Of a DNA stretch of 28,484 nucleotides, positions 17,450 to 24,217 are shown in pieces. Numbering within the stretch: position 1 is the first letter of the stretch; each line of letters begins with the position of its first letter. Under the pieces are notes generated by a model. It did no database searches. It was not told the origin of the DNA and saw only the letters and a list, made by a program, of their open reading frames with translations. The stretch is from SYIM01 sp041182885 (lineage in GTDB: Bacteria; Pseudomonadota; Gammaproteobacteria; Burkholderiales; Burkholderiaceae_E), in the NCBI GenBank assembly GCA_049423065.1, contig JBMSQB010000059.1, positions 1 to 28,484 on the forward strand, written 5' to 3'. Both the position numbers and the translations under genes were made by a program.

Positions 17450-18699
17450 CGGTCGATCTCCCCGAAAACAATGTCCTGCGTCCCGATGATGGTGACCACG
17501 TCGGCAATCATGTGACCGCGCGCCATTTCGTCGAGGGCCTGGAGGTGAACGAAACCCGGCGCACGAATCTTCAGCCGATAGGGCTTGTTGGCACCATCCG
17601 ATACCAGGTAGATGCCGAACTCGCCCTTCGGGTGTTCAACCGCAGCGTACGCCTCGCCCTCGGGCACATGCATGCCTTCGGTGAAGAGCTTGAAGTGATG
17701 GATGAGCTCTTCCATGTTCGACTTCATGTCGACCCGCGAGGGTGGCGCCACCTTGTGGTTGTCGGTCATGACCGGCCCCGGGTGGTTGCGCAGCCACTCG
17801 ATACACTGCCGGATGATGCGGTTGCTCTGGCGCATTTCCTCGACCCGCACCAGGTAGCGGTCGTAACAGTCGCCGTTGCGCCCCACCGGAATGTCGAAGT
17901 CGAGAAGATCGTAGACCTCGTAGGGCTGCTTCTTGCGAAGATCCCACTCCACGCCCGAGCCGCGCAGCATGGGGCCGGTAAAGCCCAGGGCCTTCGCCCG
18001 CTCAGGGTCGACCACGCCCACCCCGACCAGCCGCTGCTTCCAGATGCGGTTGTCGGTGAGCAGCGTTTCATACTCGTCGACATAGCCCGGAAACCGGTTG
18101 GTGAAGTCTTCGATGAAATCGAGGAGCGAGCCTTCGCGATTGCGGTTCAGCGCCCTGATGGCGGCTTCGTTTCGAACCTTGCTCGCGAGATGCTTGGGCA
18201 TGACATCGGGCAGATCGCGATAAACACCGCCCGGGCGGTAGTAGGCCGCGTGCATGCGCGCACCCGACACCGCCTCGTAGCAGTCCATGAGGTCTTCACG
18301 CTCGCGGAAGGCGTACAGGAAAACCGCCATGGCGCCGACGTCAAGCCCGTGCGCGCCAATCCAGAGCAGGTGATTGAGAATGCGGGTGATTTCGTCAAAC
18401 ATCACCCGGATGTACTGGGCACGCATCGGCACTTCGATGCCCAGCAGTTTCTCGATCGCCATGACATAGGCGTGCTCGTTGACCATCATCGACACATAGT
18501 CGAGGCGGTCCATGTACGGCACGCTTTGAATGAAGGTGCGGGTTTCCGCAAGCTTTTCAGTGGCGCGGTGCAACAGCCCGATGTGCGGATCGGCGCGCTG
18601 AACCACCTCGCCGTCGAGTTCGAGCACCAGCCTCAGCACGCCGTGTGCCGCCGGATGCTGCGGGCCGAAGTTCAAGGTGTAGTTGCGGATTTCAGCCAT
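17446..18699 (-). CDS. nuoD: NADH:quinone oxidoreductase subunit D (49 kDa homologue)
   Basis: NuoD forms, with NuoB, the quinone reduction site at the junction of the two arms; it is related to the large subunit of [NiFe] hydrogenases but has no metal. The 417-residue length is standard. Landmarks are FGPQHPAAHGVLRLVLEL near residue 12 (the quinone-site His region), the LHRATEKL segment, and the C-terminal end IIGTQDIVFGEIDR. NuoC and NuoD are separate genes, unlike the fused form in E. coli. It starts 11 bases after nuoC and overlaps nuoE by four bases. Confidence 0.98.
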   Translation of the reverse strand: MAEIRNYTLNFGPQHPAAHGVLRLVLELDGEVVQRADPHIGLLHRATEKLAETRTFIQSVPYMDRLDYVSMMVNEHAYVMAIEKLLGIEVPMRAQYIRVMFDEITRILNHLLWIGAHGLDVGAMAVFLYAFREREDLMDCYEAVSGARMHAAYYRPGGVYRDLPDVMPKHLASKVRNEAAIRALNRNREGSLLDFIEDFTNRFPGYVDEYETLLTDNRIWKQRLVGVGVVDPERAKALGFTGPMLRGSGVEWDLRKKQPYEVYDLLDFDIPVGRNGDCYDRYLVRVEEMRQSNRIIRQCIEWLRNHPGPVMTDNHKVAPPSRVDMKSNMEELIHHFKLFTEGMHVPEGEAYAAVEHPKGEFGIYLVSDGANKPYRLKIRAPGFVHLQALDEMARGHMIADVVTIIGTQDIVFGEIDR

Positions 18700-18710
18700 G
18701 GCGCATTTCC

Positions 18711-19307
18711 TCAGCGGCCCTGCGCATAACCGTCTTCACGGATGATGCGCGGCGTGATTTCGCGCGGCTCGATCGAGACCGGCTGGTAGATGACGCGCCG
18801 CTGCTCGGGGTCGTAGCGCATTTCCACATGACCGGACACCGGAAAGTCTTTGCGGAACGGGTGGCCGACGAAACCGTAGTCGGTGAGAAGGCGCCGCAAG
18901 TCGGGATGCCCCTCGAAGACGATCCCGTACAGATCGAACGCCTCGCGCTCGAACCAGCCCACCGCTGGCCACACATCCATGAGCGAACCCACCAGCGGCA
19001 GGTCATCATCCGGACAGACCACGCGAACCCGCAGGCGCCAGTTGTGGGTGAGCGAGAGCAGATGCGCCACCACCGCAAATCGCGGGCCTTCATGCAGGCC
19101 ATCGCGGTAGGCGCTGTAATCGAGGCCACAGAGATCGATGAGGGTCTCGAACCGAAGCTCCGGGTGATCACGCAGCAGGAGGCTCGCCTCTACCCAGGAC
19201 GCTGCCGGCACCACCAGCGTGATTTCGCCCAACCGCTCGGAGAGCGAGCGCACCCGGTCGCCCAGGTGCTCGCGAAGGCGGTTGGTGAGGGTTTCGAGTC
19301 GGGTCAT
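18711..19307 (-). CDS. nuoC: NADH:quinone oxidoreductase subunit C (30 kDa homologue)
   Basis: NuoC is a peripheral-arm subunit without cofactors that packs against NuoD near the quinone site. The 198-residue product contains the family signature ERE-like segment in WFEREAFDLYGIVFEGHPDLRR (shown here without both ends), then LTDYGFVGHPFRKDFPVSG. Length and start (MTRLETLTNRL) fit stand-alone NuoC of betaproteobacteria. No obvious Shine-Dalgarno sequence precedes the ATG, which is 24 bases after nuoB. Confidence 0.97.
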   Translation of the reverse strand: MTRLETLTNRLREHLGDRVRSLSERLGEITLVVPAASWVEASLLLRDHPELRFETLIDLCGLDYSAYRDGLHEGPRFAVVAHLLSLTHNWRLRVRVVCPDDDLPLVGSLMDVWPAVGWFEREAFDLYGIVFEGHPDLRRLLTDYGFVGHPFRKDFPVSGHVEMRYDPEQRRVIYQPVSIEPREITPRIIREDGYAQGR

Positions 19308-19331
19308 GTCAGATGGCGGGCAACGGTCAGT

Positions 19332-19808
19332 TCAACGGGCAATGGTGGCAGTGCGCTTGATCTTGGCCTGCAGCTGGATGATTCCGTACATCAACGCCTC
19401 GGCGGTGGGCGGGCAACCCGGCACATAGACATCCACCGGCACGATGCGATCACAGCCGCGCACCACTGAATAGGAGTAGTGGTAATAGCCACCGCCGTTG
19501 GCGCAGGACCCCATGGAAATGACCCAGCGGGGCTCGGCCATCTGGTCATACACCTTGCGAAGCGCCGGTGCCATCTTGTTGCAGAGCGTGCCTGCCACGA
19601 TCATGACGTCGGACTGCCGCGGGCTGGGACGGAACACCACGCCAAAGCGATCCAGGTCATAGCGCGAGGCGCCGGCATGCATCATTTCCACCGCGCAGCA
19701 GGCCAGACCAAAGGTCATGGGCCAGAGCGAACCGGTGCGGGTCCAGTTGACCAGCTTGTCGATCTGGGTTGTGACAAACCCCTGATTCAGCACGCCTTCA
19801 ATGCTCAT
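19332..19808 (-). CDS. nuoB: NADH:quinone oxidoreductase subunit B ([4Fe-4S] N2)
   Basis: NuoB holds the terminal [4Fe-4S] cluster N2 that reduces quinone. The 158-residue protein carries the unusual tandem cysteine ligands C37-C38 (FGLACCAVEMMHA), plus C102 (MGSCANGGG) and C132 (YVPGCPPTAEALMYGI). The RYDLDRFGVVFRPSPRQSD segment is also typical. The gene starts 38 bases after nuoA and is standard in every respect. Confidence 0.98.
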   Translation of the reverse strand: MSIEGVLNQGFVTTQIDKLVNWTRTGSLWPMTFGLACCAVEMMHAGASRYDLDRFGVVFRPSPRQSDVMIVAGTLCNKMAPALRKVYDQMAEPRWVISMGSCANGGGYYHYSYSVVRGCDRIVPVDVYVPGCPPTAEALMYGIIQLQAKIKRTATIAR

Positions 19809-19846
19809 GTGAGCTCACTCCACCTGCAGCAACGCCCGCGACCGGA

Positions 19847-20206
19847 TCACTCCCAGTCAAGGGCGCCCTTCTTCCACTCATAAATGAAACCGACCACCAG
19901 AATGGCGAGAAACACCATCATGGTGAGGAACCCGGTGAATCCGATTGCACCCATTGAAACCGCCCACGGAAAGAGGAAAGCGATTTCAAGGTCGAAGAGA
20001 ATGAAAAGGATGGCGACGAGGTAGTAGCGCACGTCGAACTGCATGCGCGCGTCTTCGAAGGCCTCGAAGCCGCATTCGTAGGGAGAGAGCTTGGCCGCGT
20101 CAGGCCGGGAGGGACCCAGCAGCCTGCCGAGAACCATCGGACCAATGCCGACCGCGATGCCCACGAGGATGAACAGCAGAACCGGCAGGTAGTTGTCGAG
20201 CAGCAA
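19847..20206 (-). CDS. nuoA: NADH:quinone oxidoreductase subunit A (probable TTG start)
   Basis: NuoA is a three-helix membrane subunit contacting NuoH near the quinone chamber. The conserved loop KLSPYECGFEAFEDARMQF and the RYYLVAILFILFDLEIAFLFPW helix identify it firmly. There is no in-frame ATG or GTG at the N-terminus. The candidates are a TTG at 20206, giving 119 residues (the usual length), or a TTG at 20260, giving 137. The longer form would place its first codons inside an inverted repeat (20241-20255) and adds an unconserved hydrophilic stretch. I therefore prefer 20206, with AGGGATGGG upstream as a loose ribosome-binding site. It is the first gene of the nuo operon and lies 90 bases after the tRNA gene. 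Confidence 0.9.
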   Translation of the reverse strand: MLLDNYLPVLLFILVGIAVGIGPMVLGRLLGPSRPDAAKLSPYECGFEAFEDARMQFDVRYYLVAILFILFDLEIAFLFPWAVSMGAIGFTGFLTMMVFLAILVVGFIYEWKKGALDWE

Positions 20207-20240
20207 TTCAGTAACCCATCCCTGTGCACCGGGCCGCTCG

Positions 20241-20255
20241 CGGTCTGCTAGACCG
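20241..20255 (-). repeat. short hairpin upstream of nuoA
   Basis: CGGTCT (20241-20246) and AGACCG (20250-20255) are perfect 6-base arms around a 3-base loop. It is the second of two hairpins between the tRNA-Leu gene and nuoA. No T-run follows on the minus strand, so it is not a standard terminator. A role in RNA processing or in setting nuoA translation is inference. Confidence 0.4.
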
Positions 20256-20273
20256 ATCAACCCTGATGCCCTG

Positions 20274-20293
20274 AAATCCGTCTATGCGGATTT
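20274..20293 (-). repeat. hairpin directly 3' of tRNA-Leu
   Basis: AAATCCG (20274-20280) and CGGATTT (20287-20293) form a perfect 7-base stem with a 6-base loop, starting 3 bases after the tRNA CCA end in transcript order. Only three Ts follow the stem, so at best it would be a weak terminator. It may instead be a trailer element for tRNA 3' processing in a transcript that continues into nuoA. Confidence 0.4.
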
Positions 20294-20296
20294 GTG

Positions 20297-20381
20297 TGGT
20301 GCCGACGGCGAGACTCGAACTCGCACAGCTTTCGCCACTACCCCCTCAAGATAGCGTGTCTACCAATTTCACCACGTCGGC
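20297..20381 (-). tRNA. tRNA-Leu (GAG)
   Basis: An 85-base tRNA with the encoded CCA at 20297-20299. The 7-base acceptor stem GCCGACG/CGTCGGC is perfect. The D-arm contains AAATTGGTAGACAC, and the anticodon stem CTATC/GGTAG (one G-U pair) encloses TTGAGGG, giving anticodon GAG (reads CUC/CUU). A long class II variable arm follows, as expected for Leu, and the T-arm is GCGAG-TTCGAGT-CTCGC. A tRNA-Leu(GAG) gene next to secG is also found in E. coli (leuU). It sits between secG and nuoA on the same strand. Confidence 0.97.
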
Positions 20382-20469
20382 ACGGACCAAAACCCGGAGG
20401 AATCCGACTTGCACTTCAGGCACTGAGGATGCCCTTCGGATACACCCAAGACGCTGTCCGTTCAAGAAC

Positions 20470-20506
20470 GGGGCGCATTCTAACCTGATTCACTTGGGAA
20501 TGTCGC
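20470..20506 (-). promoter_or_regulatory. promoter for tRNA-Leu, inside the 3' end of secG
   Basis: On the minus strand, GCGACA (20501-20506, 4 of 6 to TTGACA) and TAGAAT (20477-20482, 5 of 6 to TATAAT) are separated by 18 bases. A GC-rich discriminator (GCGCCCC) follows, typical of growth-rate and ppGpp-controlled stable-RNA promoters. The predicted start is near 20470, giving a leader of about 90 bases before the tRNA. The -35 box lies within secG codons. The leader (20382-20470) contains the small palindrome CCGTTC-AA-GAACGG and no gene. Confidence 0.5.
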
Positions 20507-20852
20507 TGGGCGCAGCAGGTTTGTCGCCACTGGCCGCCGGACGCGAGTCCGGAATGTCGCTGCCGGCTGCCGGTTTGACGCCTTCCATGATCGACTTCGC
20601 AGCCTGCGGCTTCTGGTGACCCGCGAAGGCGAGGCCCAGCGTGGCCACAAAAAATACCGCCGCAAGCCCGGCCGTGGTGCGACTCAGAAAATTGGCGGAA
20701 CCGGTCGCCCCGAAGAGACTTCCCGAGGACCCCGAGCCAAAGGCGGCCCCCATGTCGGCCCCTTTGCCATGTTGGATAAGCACCAGAACGATGACGCCCA
20801 GGGCGGCAACAACCTGAACGATGGTAAGCAGCGTGGCGAGCCAGGCGGGCAT
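20490..20852 (-). CDS. secG: preprotein translocase subunit SecG
   Basis: SecG is a small two-helix partner of SecYE that improves protein export across the inner membrane. The 120-residue product has the two membrane helices (about residues 3-25 and 58-76) joined by the signature loop VLIQHGKGADMGAAFGSG, followed by the GATGSANFLSR segment. The C-terminal 40 residues are a Pro/Ala/Ser/Asp-rich tail with repeated SDIP and KPAA units, as seen in many betaproteobacterial SecG proteins. A GTG at 20861 is also in frame, but the AAGGAG ribosome-binding site overlaps it and is spaced 8 bases before the ATG at 20852. It starts 12 bases after tpiA. Confidence 0.96.
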   Translation of the reverse strand: MPAWLATLLTIVQVVAALGVIVLVLIQHGKGADMGAAFGSGSSGSLFGATGSANFLSRTTAGLAAVFFVATLGLAFAGHQKPQAAKSIMEGVKPAAGSDIPDSRPAASGDKPAAPSDIPK

Positions 20853-20864
20853 GAGTGACACTCC

Positions 20865-21632
20865 TTATGAACGGCGGGCCGCCGCGGCGGCCAGACAAAT
20901 GGCAGCGAATTCGGCAGCCTTGAGCGATGCGCCGCCGATCAGGCCGCCATCGATTCCGGATACTGCGAACAGGGCGGCCGCGTTGTCAGGCTTGACGCTG
21001 CCACCGTAAAGAATGCGAAGTCCCGACACGTTGACGCCCCGGCCTTTGAGCGTGGCGCGGATGAACGCGTGAACCTCACCAGCCTGCCCGGGCGAGGCAC
21101 TGCGCCCCGTGCCAATCGCCCACACGGGTTCGTAGGCAAGCACCGCACCGGTTCCGGGCTGGGAAAGAATTGCGCGCAGCGGCTCGAGTTGGCTGGCAAG
21201 CGCAGACTCGGTGGCACCCGCTTCGCGCTCAGCCAGCGTCTCACCGACGCAGATGATGGGCTGCAAGCCCCCGGCCACTGCGGCGGCGGCTTTTGCCGCC
21301 ACCAGTTCGCTCGATTCCGCGCACAGCGCGCGGCGCTCGGAGTGCCCCACAATTACCCAGCGGCACCCCATGTCTCGAAGCAGACGGGCCGACACCTCGC
21401 CGGTGAACGCGCCATCGGGATGCACGCTGACGTCTTGCGCGCCGAGCGCAACCGCACCGCCGCCGAGCACGCCGGACAACGCAGCGAGCAACGGAAACGG
21501 CGGGCACAGCGCCACCTCAACCTGGCTCTGATGCGAGGCAAGCATGGACACCACCTCGCCCCCCAGTGCAGGCGCACCAGCGGGCGAACCATTCATCTTC
21601 CAGTTACCGACGACAAGCGGGGAGATGGGCAT
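20865..21632 (-). CDS. tpiA: triose-phosphate isomerase
   Basis: TpiA interconverts dihydroxyacetone phosphate and glyceraldehyde 3-phosphate in glycolysis and gluconeogenesis. The 255-residue TIM-barrel protein has all active-site residues: K12 (GNWKMNG), H97 (VIVGHSERR), E168 (AYEPVWAIGTG) and the phosphate-binding LYGGSVKPDN and GGLIGGASLK loops. The flexible lid loop is the AIGTGRSAS segment. Length is normal. No clear Shine-Dalgarno sequence is visible. It begins a run that continues into secG and probably into the tRNA and nuo genes. Confidence 0.98.
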   Translation of the reverse strand: MPISPLVVGNWKMNGSPAGAPALGGEVVSMLASHQSQVEVALCPPFPLLAALSGVLGGGAVALGAQDVSVHPDGAFTGEVSARLLRDMGCRWVIVGHSERRALCAESSELVAAKAAAAVAGGLQPIICVGETLAEREAGATESALASQLEPLRAILSQPGTGAVLAYEPVWAIGTGRSASPGQAGEVHAFIRATLKGRGVNVSGLRILYGGSVKPDNAAALFAVSGIDGGLIGGASLKAAEFAAICLAAAAARRS

Positions 21633-21671
21633 GAGAGCGGAGGGTTCCGGCCGAAAGGAAGCAAACCTAAG

Positions 21672-21680
21672 ATTGTAACA
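21672..21680 (-). promoter_or_regulatory. extended -10 promoter for tpiA-secG
   Basis: On the minus strand TG-T-TACAAT is an extended -10 element with 5 of 6 matches to TATAAT. It gives a predicted transcript start near 21665 and a leader of about 33 bases before the tpiA ATG. The sequence at the -35 position (AGGTCT) does not match, which extended -10 promoters can tolerate. Confidence 0.45.
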
Positions 21681-21719
21681 GGCGAGACCCTTCGAGACCT
21701 CGCTGGGAAGCAGAAGGCT

Positions 21720-22511
21720 TCAGGCGCCGTCTGGCGGGGCCGGCGGACTGCTTCGAGCGTCGCGGTGATACCAGCGCCAGGCCCAGAGCGCATAGCCCGA
21801 GACGCCATACACCAGAAACAGCGTAAACAGCACGAGCGGCGGATCGGACGACACCAGCGCGAACACCAGCACCAGCGCCAGCACGAACATGAACGGCACG
21901 CTCTTGCGGACGTTGAAGGTCTTGAAACTGTAGAACGGCGCGTTGGAGACCATGGTGATGCCGGCATAGACGGTGATCACCCAGGCGAGCCATGCGAGAT
22001 CAGCGCCGGTCGCGGTGATCCAGCGGGTTTCCCTCAGATCGGTGACGACCCAGATCAGGCCTGCGACCAGCGCCGCCGACGCCGGGCTGGGCAATCCCTG
22101 AAAGAAGCGCCGGTCGACCACACCGATGTTGGTGTTGAAACGCGCCAGACGGAGCGCCGCGCCCGCCACGTAAATGAAGGCAGCCACCCACCCCCACTTT
22201 CCCAGGCCACGCAGGGACCATTCGTAGACGATGACCGCCGGCGCAACGCCAAAGGCCACCATGTCGGAGAGGCTGTCGTATTGCTCACCGAACGCACTTT
22301 GGGTGTTGGTGAGGCGGGCCACCCGGCCGTCAAGGCCGTCAAGCACCATGGAAATGAACACCGCAACTGCTGCCTGCTCGAAATGCTGGTTCATGGCCTG
22401 AACGATGGCGTAGAACCCGGCAAAGAGGGACGCGGTGGTGAGCGCGTTGGGCAGCAGATAAATGCGCCGCGAGCGCCTGGGGGCAAGCCCTTCGCGCGGT
22501 GGCTCAGACAT
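21720..22511 (-). CDS. pssA: CDP-diacylglycerol-serine O-phosphatidyltransferase (phosphatidylserine synthase)
   Basis: PssA makes phosphatidylserine from CDP-diacylglycerol and L-serine, the first step to phosphatidylethanolamine, in the inner membrane. The 263-residue multi-helix protein contains a perfect CDP-alcohol phosphotransferase motif (DGxxAR-x8-GxxxDxxxD) at D61, G62, A65, R66, G75, D79 and D83. The N-terminus is a short basic cytoplasmic stretch followed by YLLPNALTTASLFAGFYAIV, typical of the bacterial type II PssA group. The frame is open back to 22559, but the ATG at 22511 has a GAGGGA ribosome-binding site 6-7 bases upstream. A psd gene for the next step is not in the window. 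Confidence 0.95.
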   Translation of the reverse strand: MSEPPREGLAPRRSRRIYLLPNALTTASLFAGFYAIVQAMNQHFEQAAVAVFISMVLDGLDGRVARLTNTQSAFGEQYDSLSDMVAFGVAPAVIVYEWSLRGLGKWGWVAAFIYVAGAALRLARFNTNIGVVDRRFFQGLPSPASAALVAGLIWVVTDLRETRWITATGADLAWLAWVITVYAGITMVSNAPFYSFKTFNVRKSVPFMFVLALVLVFALVSSDPPLVLFTLFLVYGVSGYALWAWRWYHRDARSSPPAPPDGA

Positions 22512-22569
22512 TCGCTGTCCCTCGCACGGAGCCAGAACAGTAAAAGGTGGAAGAGGCATCCATCCGCAC

Positions 22570-22575
22570 AGTATA
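22570..22575 (-). promoter_or_regulatory. candidate -10 box for pssA
   Basis: TATACT on the minus strand matches TATAAT at 5 of 6 positions and would start transcription near 22563, about 52 bases before the pssA ATG. No good -35 box is seen. It lies downstream of the GC-rich hairpin that follows ilvC, which fits a separate pssA promoter. Confidence 0.3.
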
Positions 22576-22599
22576 GACGCCCTCCTTCGGCACGGGGCT

Positions 22600-22629
22600 C
22601 GCGCGACTGCCGACGCCGACAGCCGCGCG
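22600..22629 (-). terminator. GC-rich hairpin after ilvC, possible terminator
   Basis: CGCGCGACTG (22600-22609) and CAGCCGCGCG (22620-22629) form a 10-base stem with one G-U pair in the minus-strand RNA and a 10-base loop. A smaller perfect stem, GCAACT/AGTTGC (22636-22641 and 22648-22653, 6-base loop), overlaps the ilvC stop codon just before it. Neither is followed by a T-run, so termination would not be of the classic intrinsic type. Confidence 0.3.
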
Positions 22630-22645
22630 GGTAAGGCAACTCAAA

Positions 22646-23662
22646 TCAGTTGCGCGAACGGTCAACCAATTTGTTCGCCTTGATCCAGGGCATCATGGCG
22701 CGAAGCTTCTCGCCCACCACTTCAATGGGGTGCTCGGCCATGAGGCGGCGGCGCGACAGCAGCGTAGGAGCGCCCGCCCGGTTCTCGAGGATGAACTCCT
22801 TCGCGTATTCGCCGGTCTGGATACGCGCAAGCGCCTCCTTCATGGCGGCGCGGGCCTCCGGGCCCACCACTTTGGGGCCAGTGACATATTCACCAAACTC
22901 GGCGTTGTTCGAGATCGAGTAGTTCATGTTGGCAATGCCGCCCTCGTAGATGAGGTCGACAATGAGCTTCAACTCATGCAGGCACTCGAAGTACGCCATC
23001 TCGGGCGCGTAACCCGCCTCCACCAGGGTTTCGAAGCTCGCCTTGATCAGTTCGACGGCGCCGCCGCACAGCACGGTCTGCTCGCCAAACAGGTCGGTTT
23101 CGGTTTCTTCGCGGAAGTTGGTTTCGATGATGCCGGCCCGGCCGCCACCGATTGCGCAGGCGTACGAAAGGGCCACATCACGCGCGCGCTTGCTCTGGTC
23201 CTGATGTACGGCAACCAGCATGGGAACGCCACCGCCCGCCGCATAGGTGGAGCGAACCGTATGACCGGGCGCTTTGGGCGCGACCATGACCACATCGATG
23301 TCGGCGCGCGGCACGACCTGCCCGTAGTGAACGTTGAAGCCGTGCGCGAAGGCGAGCGTGGCCCCCTTCTTGAGGTTGGGCTCGACATCTTTGGTGTAGA
23401 CCGCGGCGATGTGCTCGTCGGGCATCAGCATCATGACGAAGTCGGCGCCCTTCACCGCATCAGCCACCTCGGCCACGTTGAGCTTGGCCTTCTTTGCCTT
23501 GTCCCACGACGGGCCGCTCTTGCGAACGCCGACGGTGACCTTCACGCCGGAGTCATTCAGGTTCTGGGCATGGGCATGACCCTGCGAACCGTAACCGATG
23601 ATCGCCACCTTGCGACCTTTGATCAGCTTCAGGTCGCAGTCCTTGTCGTAGAAAACCTTCAT
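22646..23662 (-). CDS. ilvC: ketol-acid reductoisomerase (NADP+), class I
   Basis: IlvC converts 2-acetolactate or 2-aceto-2-hydroxybutyrate to the dihydroxy acids of valine, leucine and isoleucine synthesis, using NADPH and Mg2+. The 338-residue product is a short class I enzyme. The Rossmann loop GYGSQGHAHAQN begins at residue 23, and the catalytic set is complete: H107, D190, E194, E226, E230 and S251. An AAGGAG ribosome-binding site is spaced 6 bases before the ATG. It is the last gene of ilvB-ilvN-ilvC, 49 bases after ilvN. Confidence 0.98.
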   Translation of the reverse strand: MKVFYDKDCDLKLIKGRKVAIIGYGSQGHAHAQNLNDSGVKVTVGVRKSGPSWDKAKKAKLNVAEVADAVKGADFVMMLMPDEHIAAVYTKDVEPNLKKGATLAFAHGFNVHYGQVVPRADIDVVMVAPKAPGHTVRSTYAAGGGVPMLVAVHQDQSKRARDVALSYACAIGGGRAGIIETNFREETETDLFGEQTVLCGGAVELIKASFETLVEAGYAPEMAYFECLHELKLIVDLIYEGGIANMNYSISNNAEFGEYVTGPKVVGPEARAAMKEALARIQTGEYAKEFILENRAGAPTLLSRRRLMAEHPIEVVGEKLRAMMPWIKANKLVDRSRN

Positions 23663-23711
23663 CTGCTTCTCCTTGGAAAATGGTGTGGAGCCGGCCGCAG
23701 GCCGGCCGGGG

Positions 23712-24203
23712 TCAGGCCTTCAGTACGCGCTCGCCACGGGCAATGCCCGAGGAGCCCGTGCGAACGGTTTCGAGAATCGAGCTGCGGTCGACGGCATCGA
23801 TAAAGGCATCGAGCTTGGCGCCGTCGCCGGTCAGTTCGATGGTGTAGGTCTTGTCGGTCACGTCGATGATGCGGCCGCGGAAGATGTCGGCCATCCGCTT
23901 GAGTTCTTCGCGCTCCTTGCCCACCGCGCGCAACTTGATCAGCATCAGTTCACGCTCGATATGGGGGTTTTCGATCAGATCGACCACCTTGACGACATCG
24001 ATCAGGCGATTCAGCTGCTTGGTGATCTGCTCGAGCACGTCATCGGAACCCGCGGTGACAATAGTCATTCGCGAGAGCGAACGGTCTTCGGTGGGGGCAA
24101 CCGTGAGCGTCTCGATGTTGTAGCCGCGGGCGGAAAACAGACCCACCACCCGGGAAAGCGCGCCGGCTTCGTTTTCGATCAGGACGGAGATGAGGTGTCG
24201 CAT
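23712..24203 (-). CDS. ilvN: acetolactate synthase small (regulatory) subunit
   Basis: This is the regulatory subunit (IlvN/IlvH type) that activates the large subunit and confers valine feedback inhibition. The 163-residue product is the exact family length. Its N-terminal ACT domain (MRHLISVLIENEAGALSRV, then GLFSARGYNIETLTV) includes the Asn and Gly positions of the valine site. A C-terminal ALS_ss domain follows from about residue 80 (RELMLIKLRA). A GTG at 24221 overlapping the ilvB stop is in frame, but the ATG at 24203 has a well-placed GGAGAA ribosome-binding site and gives the conserved start. Confidence 0.97.
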   Translation of the reverse strand: MRHLISVLIENEAGALSRVVGLFSARGYNIETLTVAPTEDRSLSRMTIVTAGSDDVLEQITKQLNRLIDVVKVVDLIENPHIERELMLIKLRAVGKEREELKRMADIFRGRIIDVTDKTYTIELTGDGAKLDAFIDAVDRSSILETVRTGSSGIARGERVLKA

Positions 24204-24217
24204 GGTCGAGTTCTCCG

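Noticed and set aside
17311..18729. 472-codon plus-strand open frame opposite nuoD and the nuoE end
   Set aside because: It mirrors the codons of nuoD in antisense and shows no family motif.
21069..22634. 521-codon plus-strand open frame opposite tpiA and pssA
   Set aside because: It spans two real genes and their promoter region in antisense, with an Arg/Gln/His-rich product lacking motifs.
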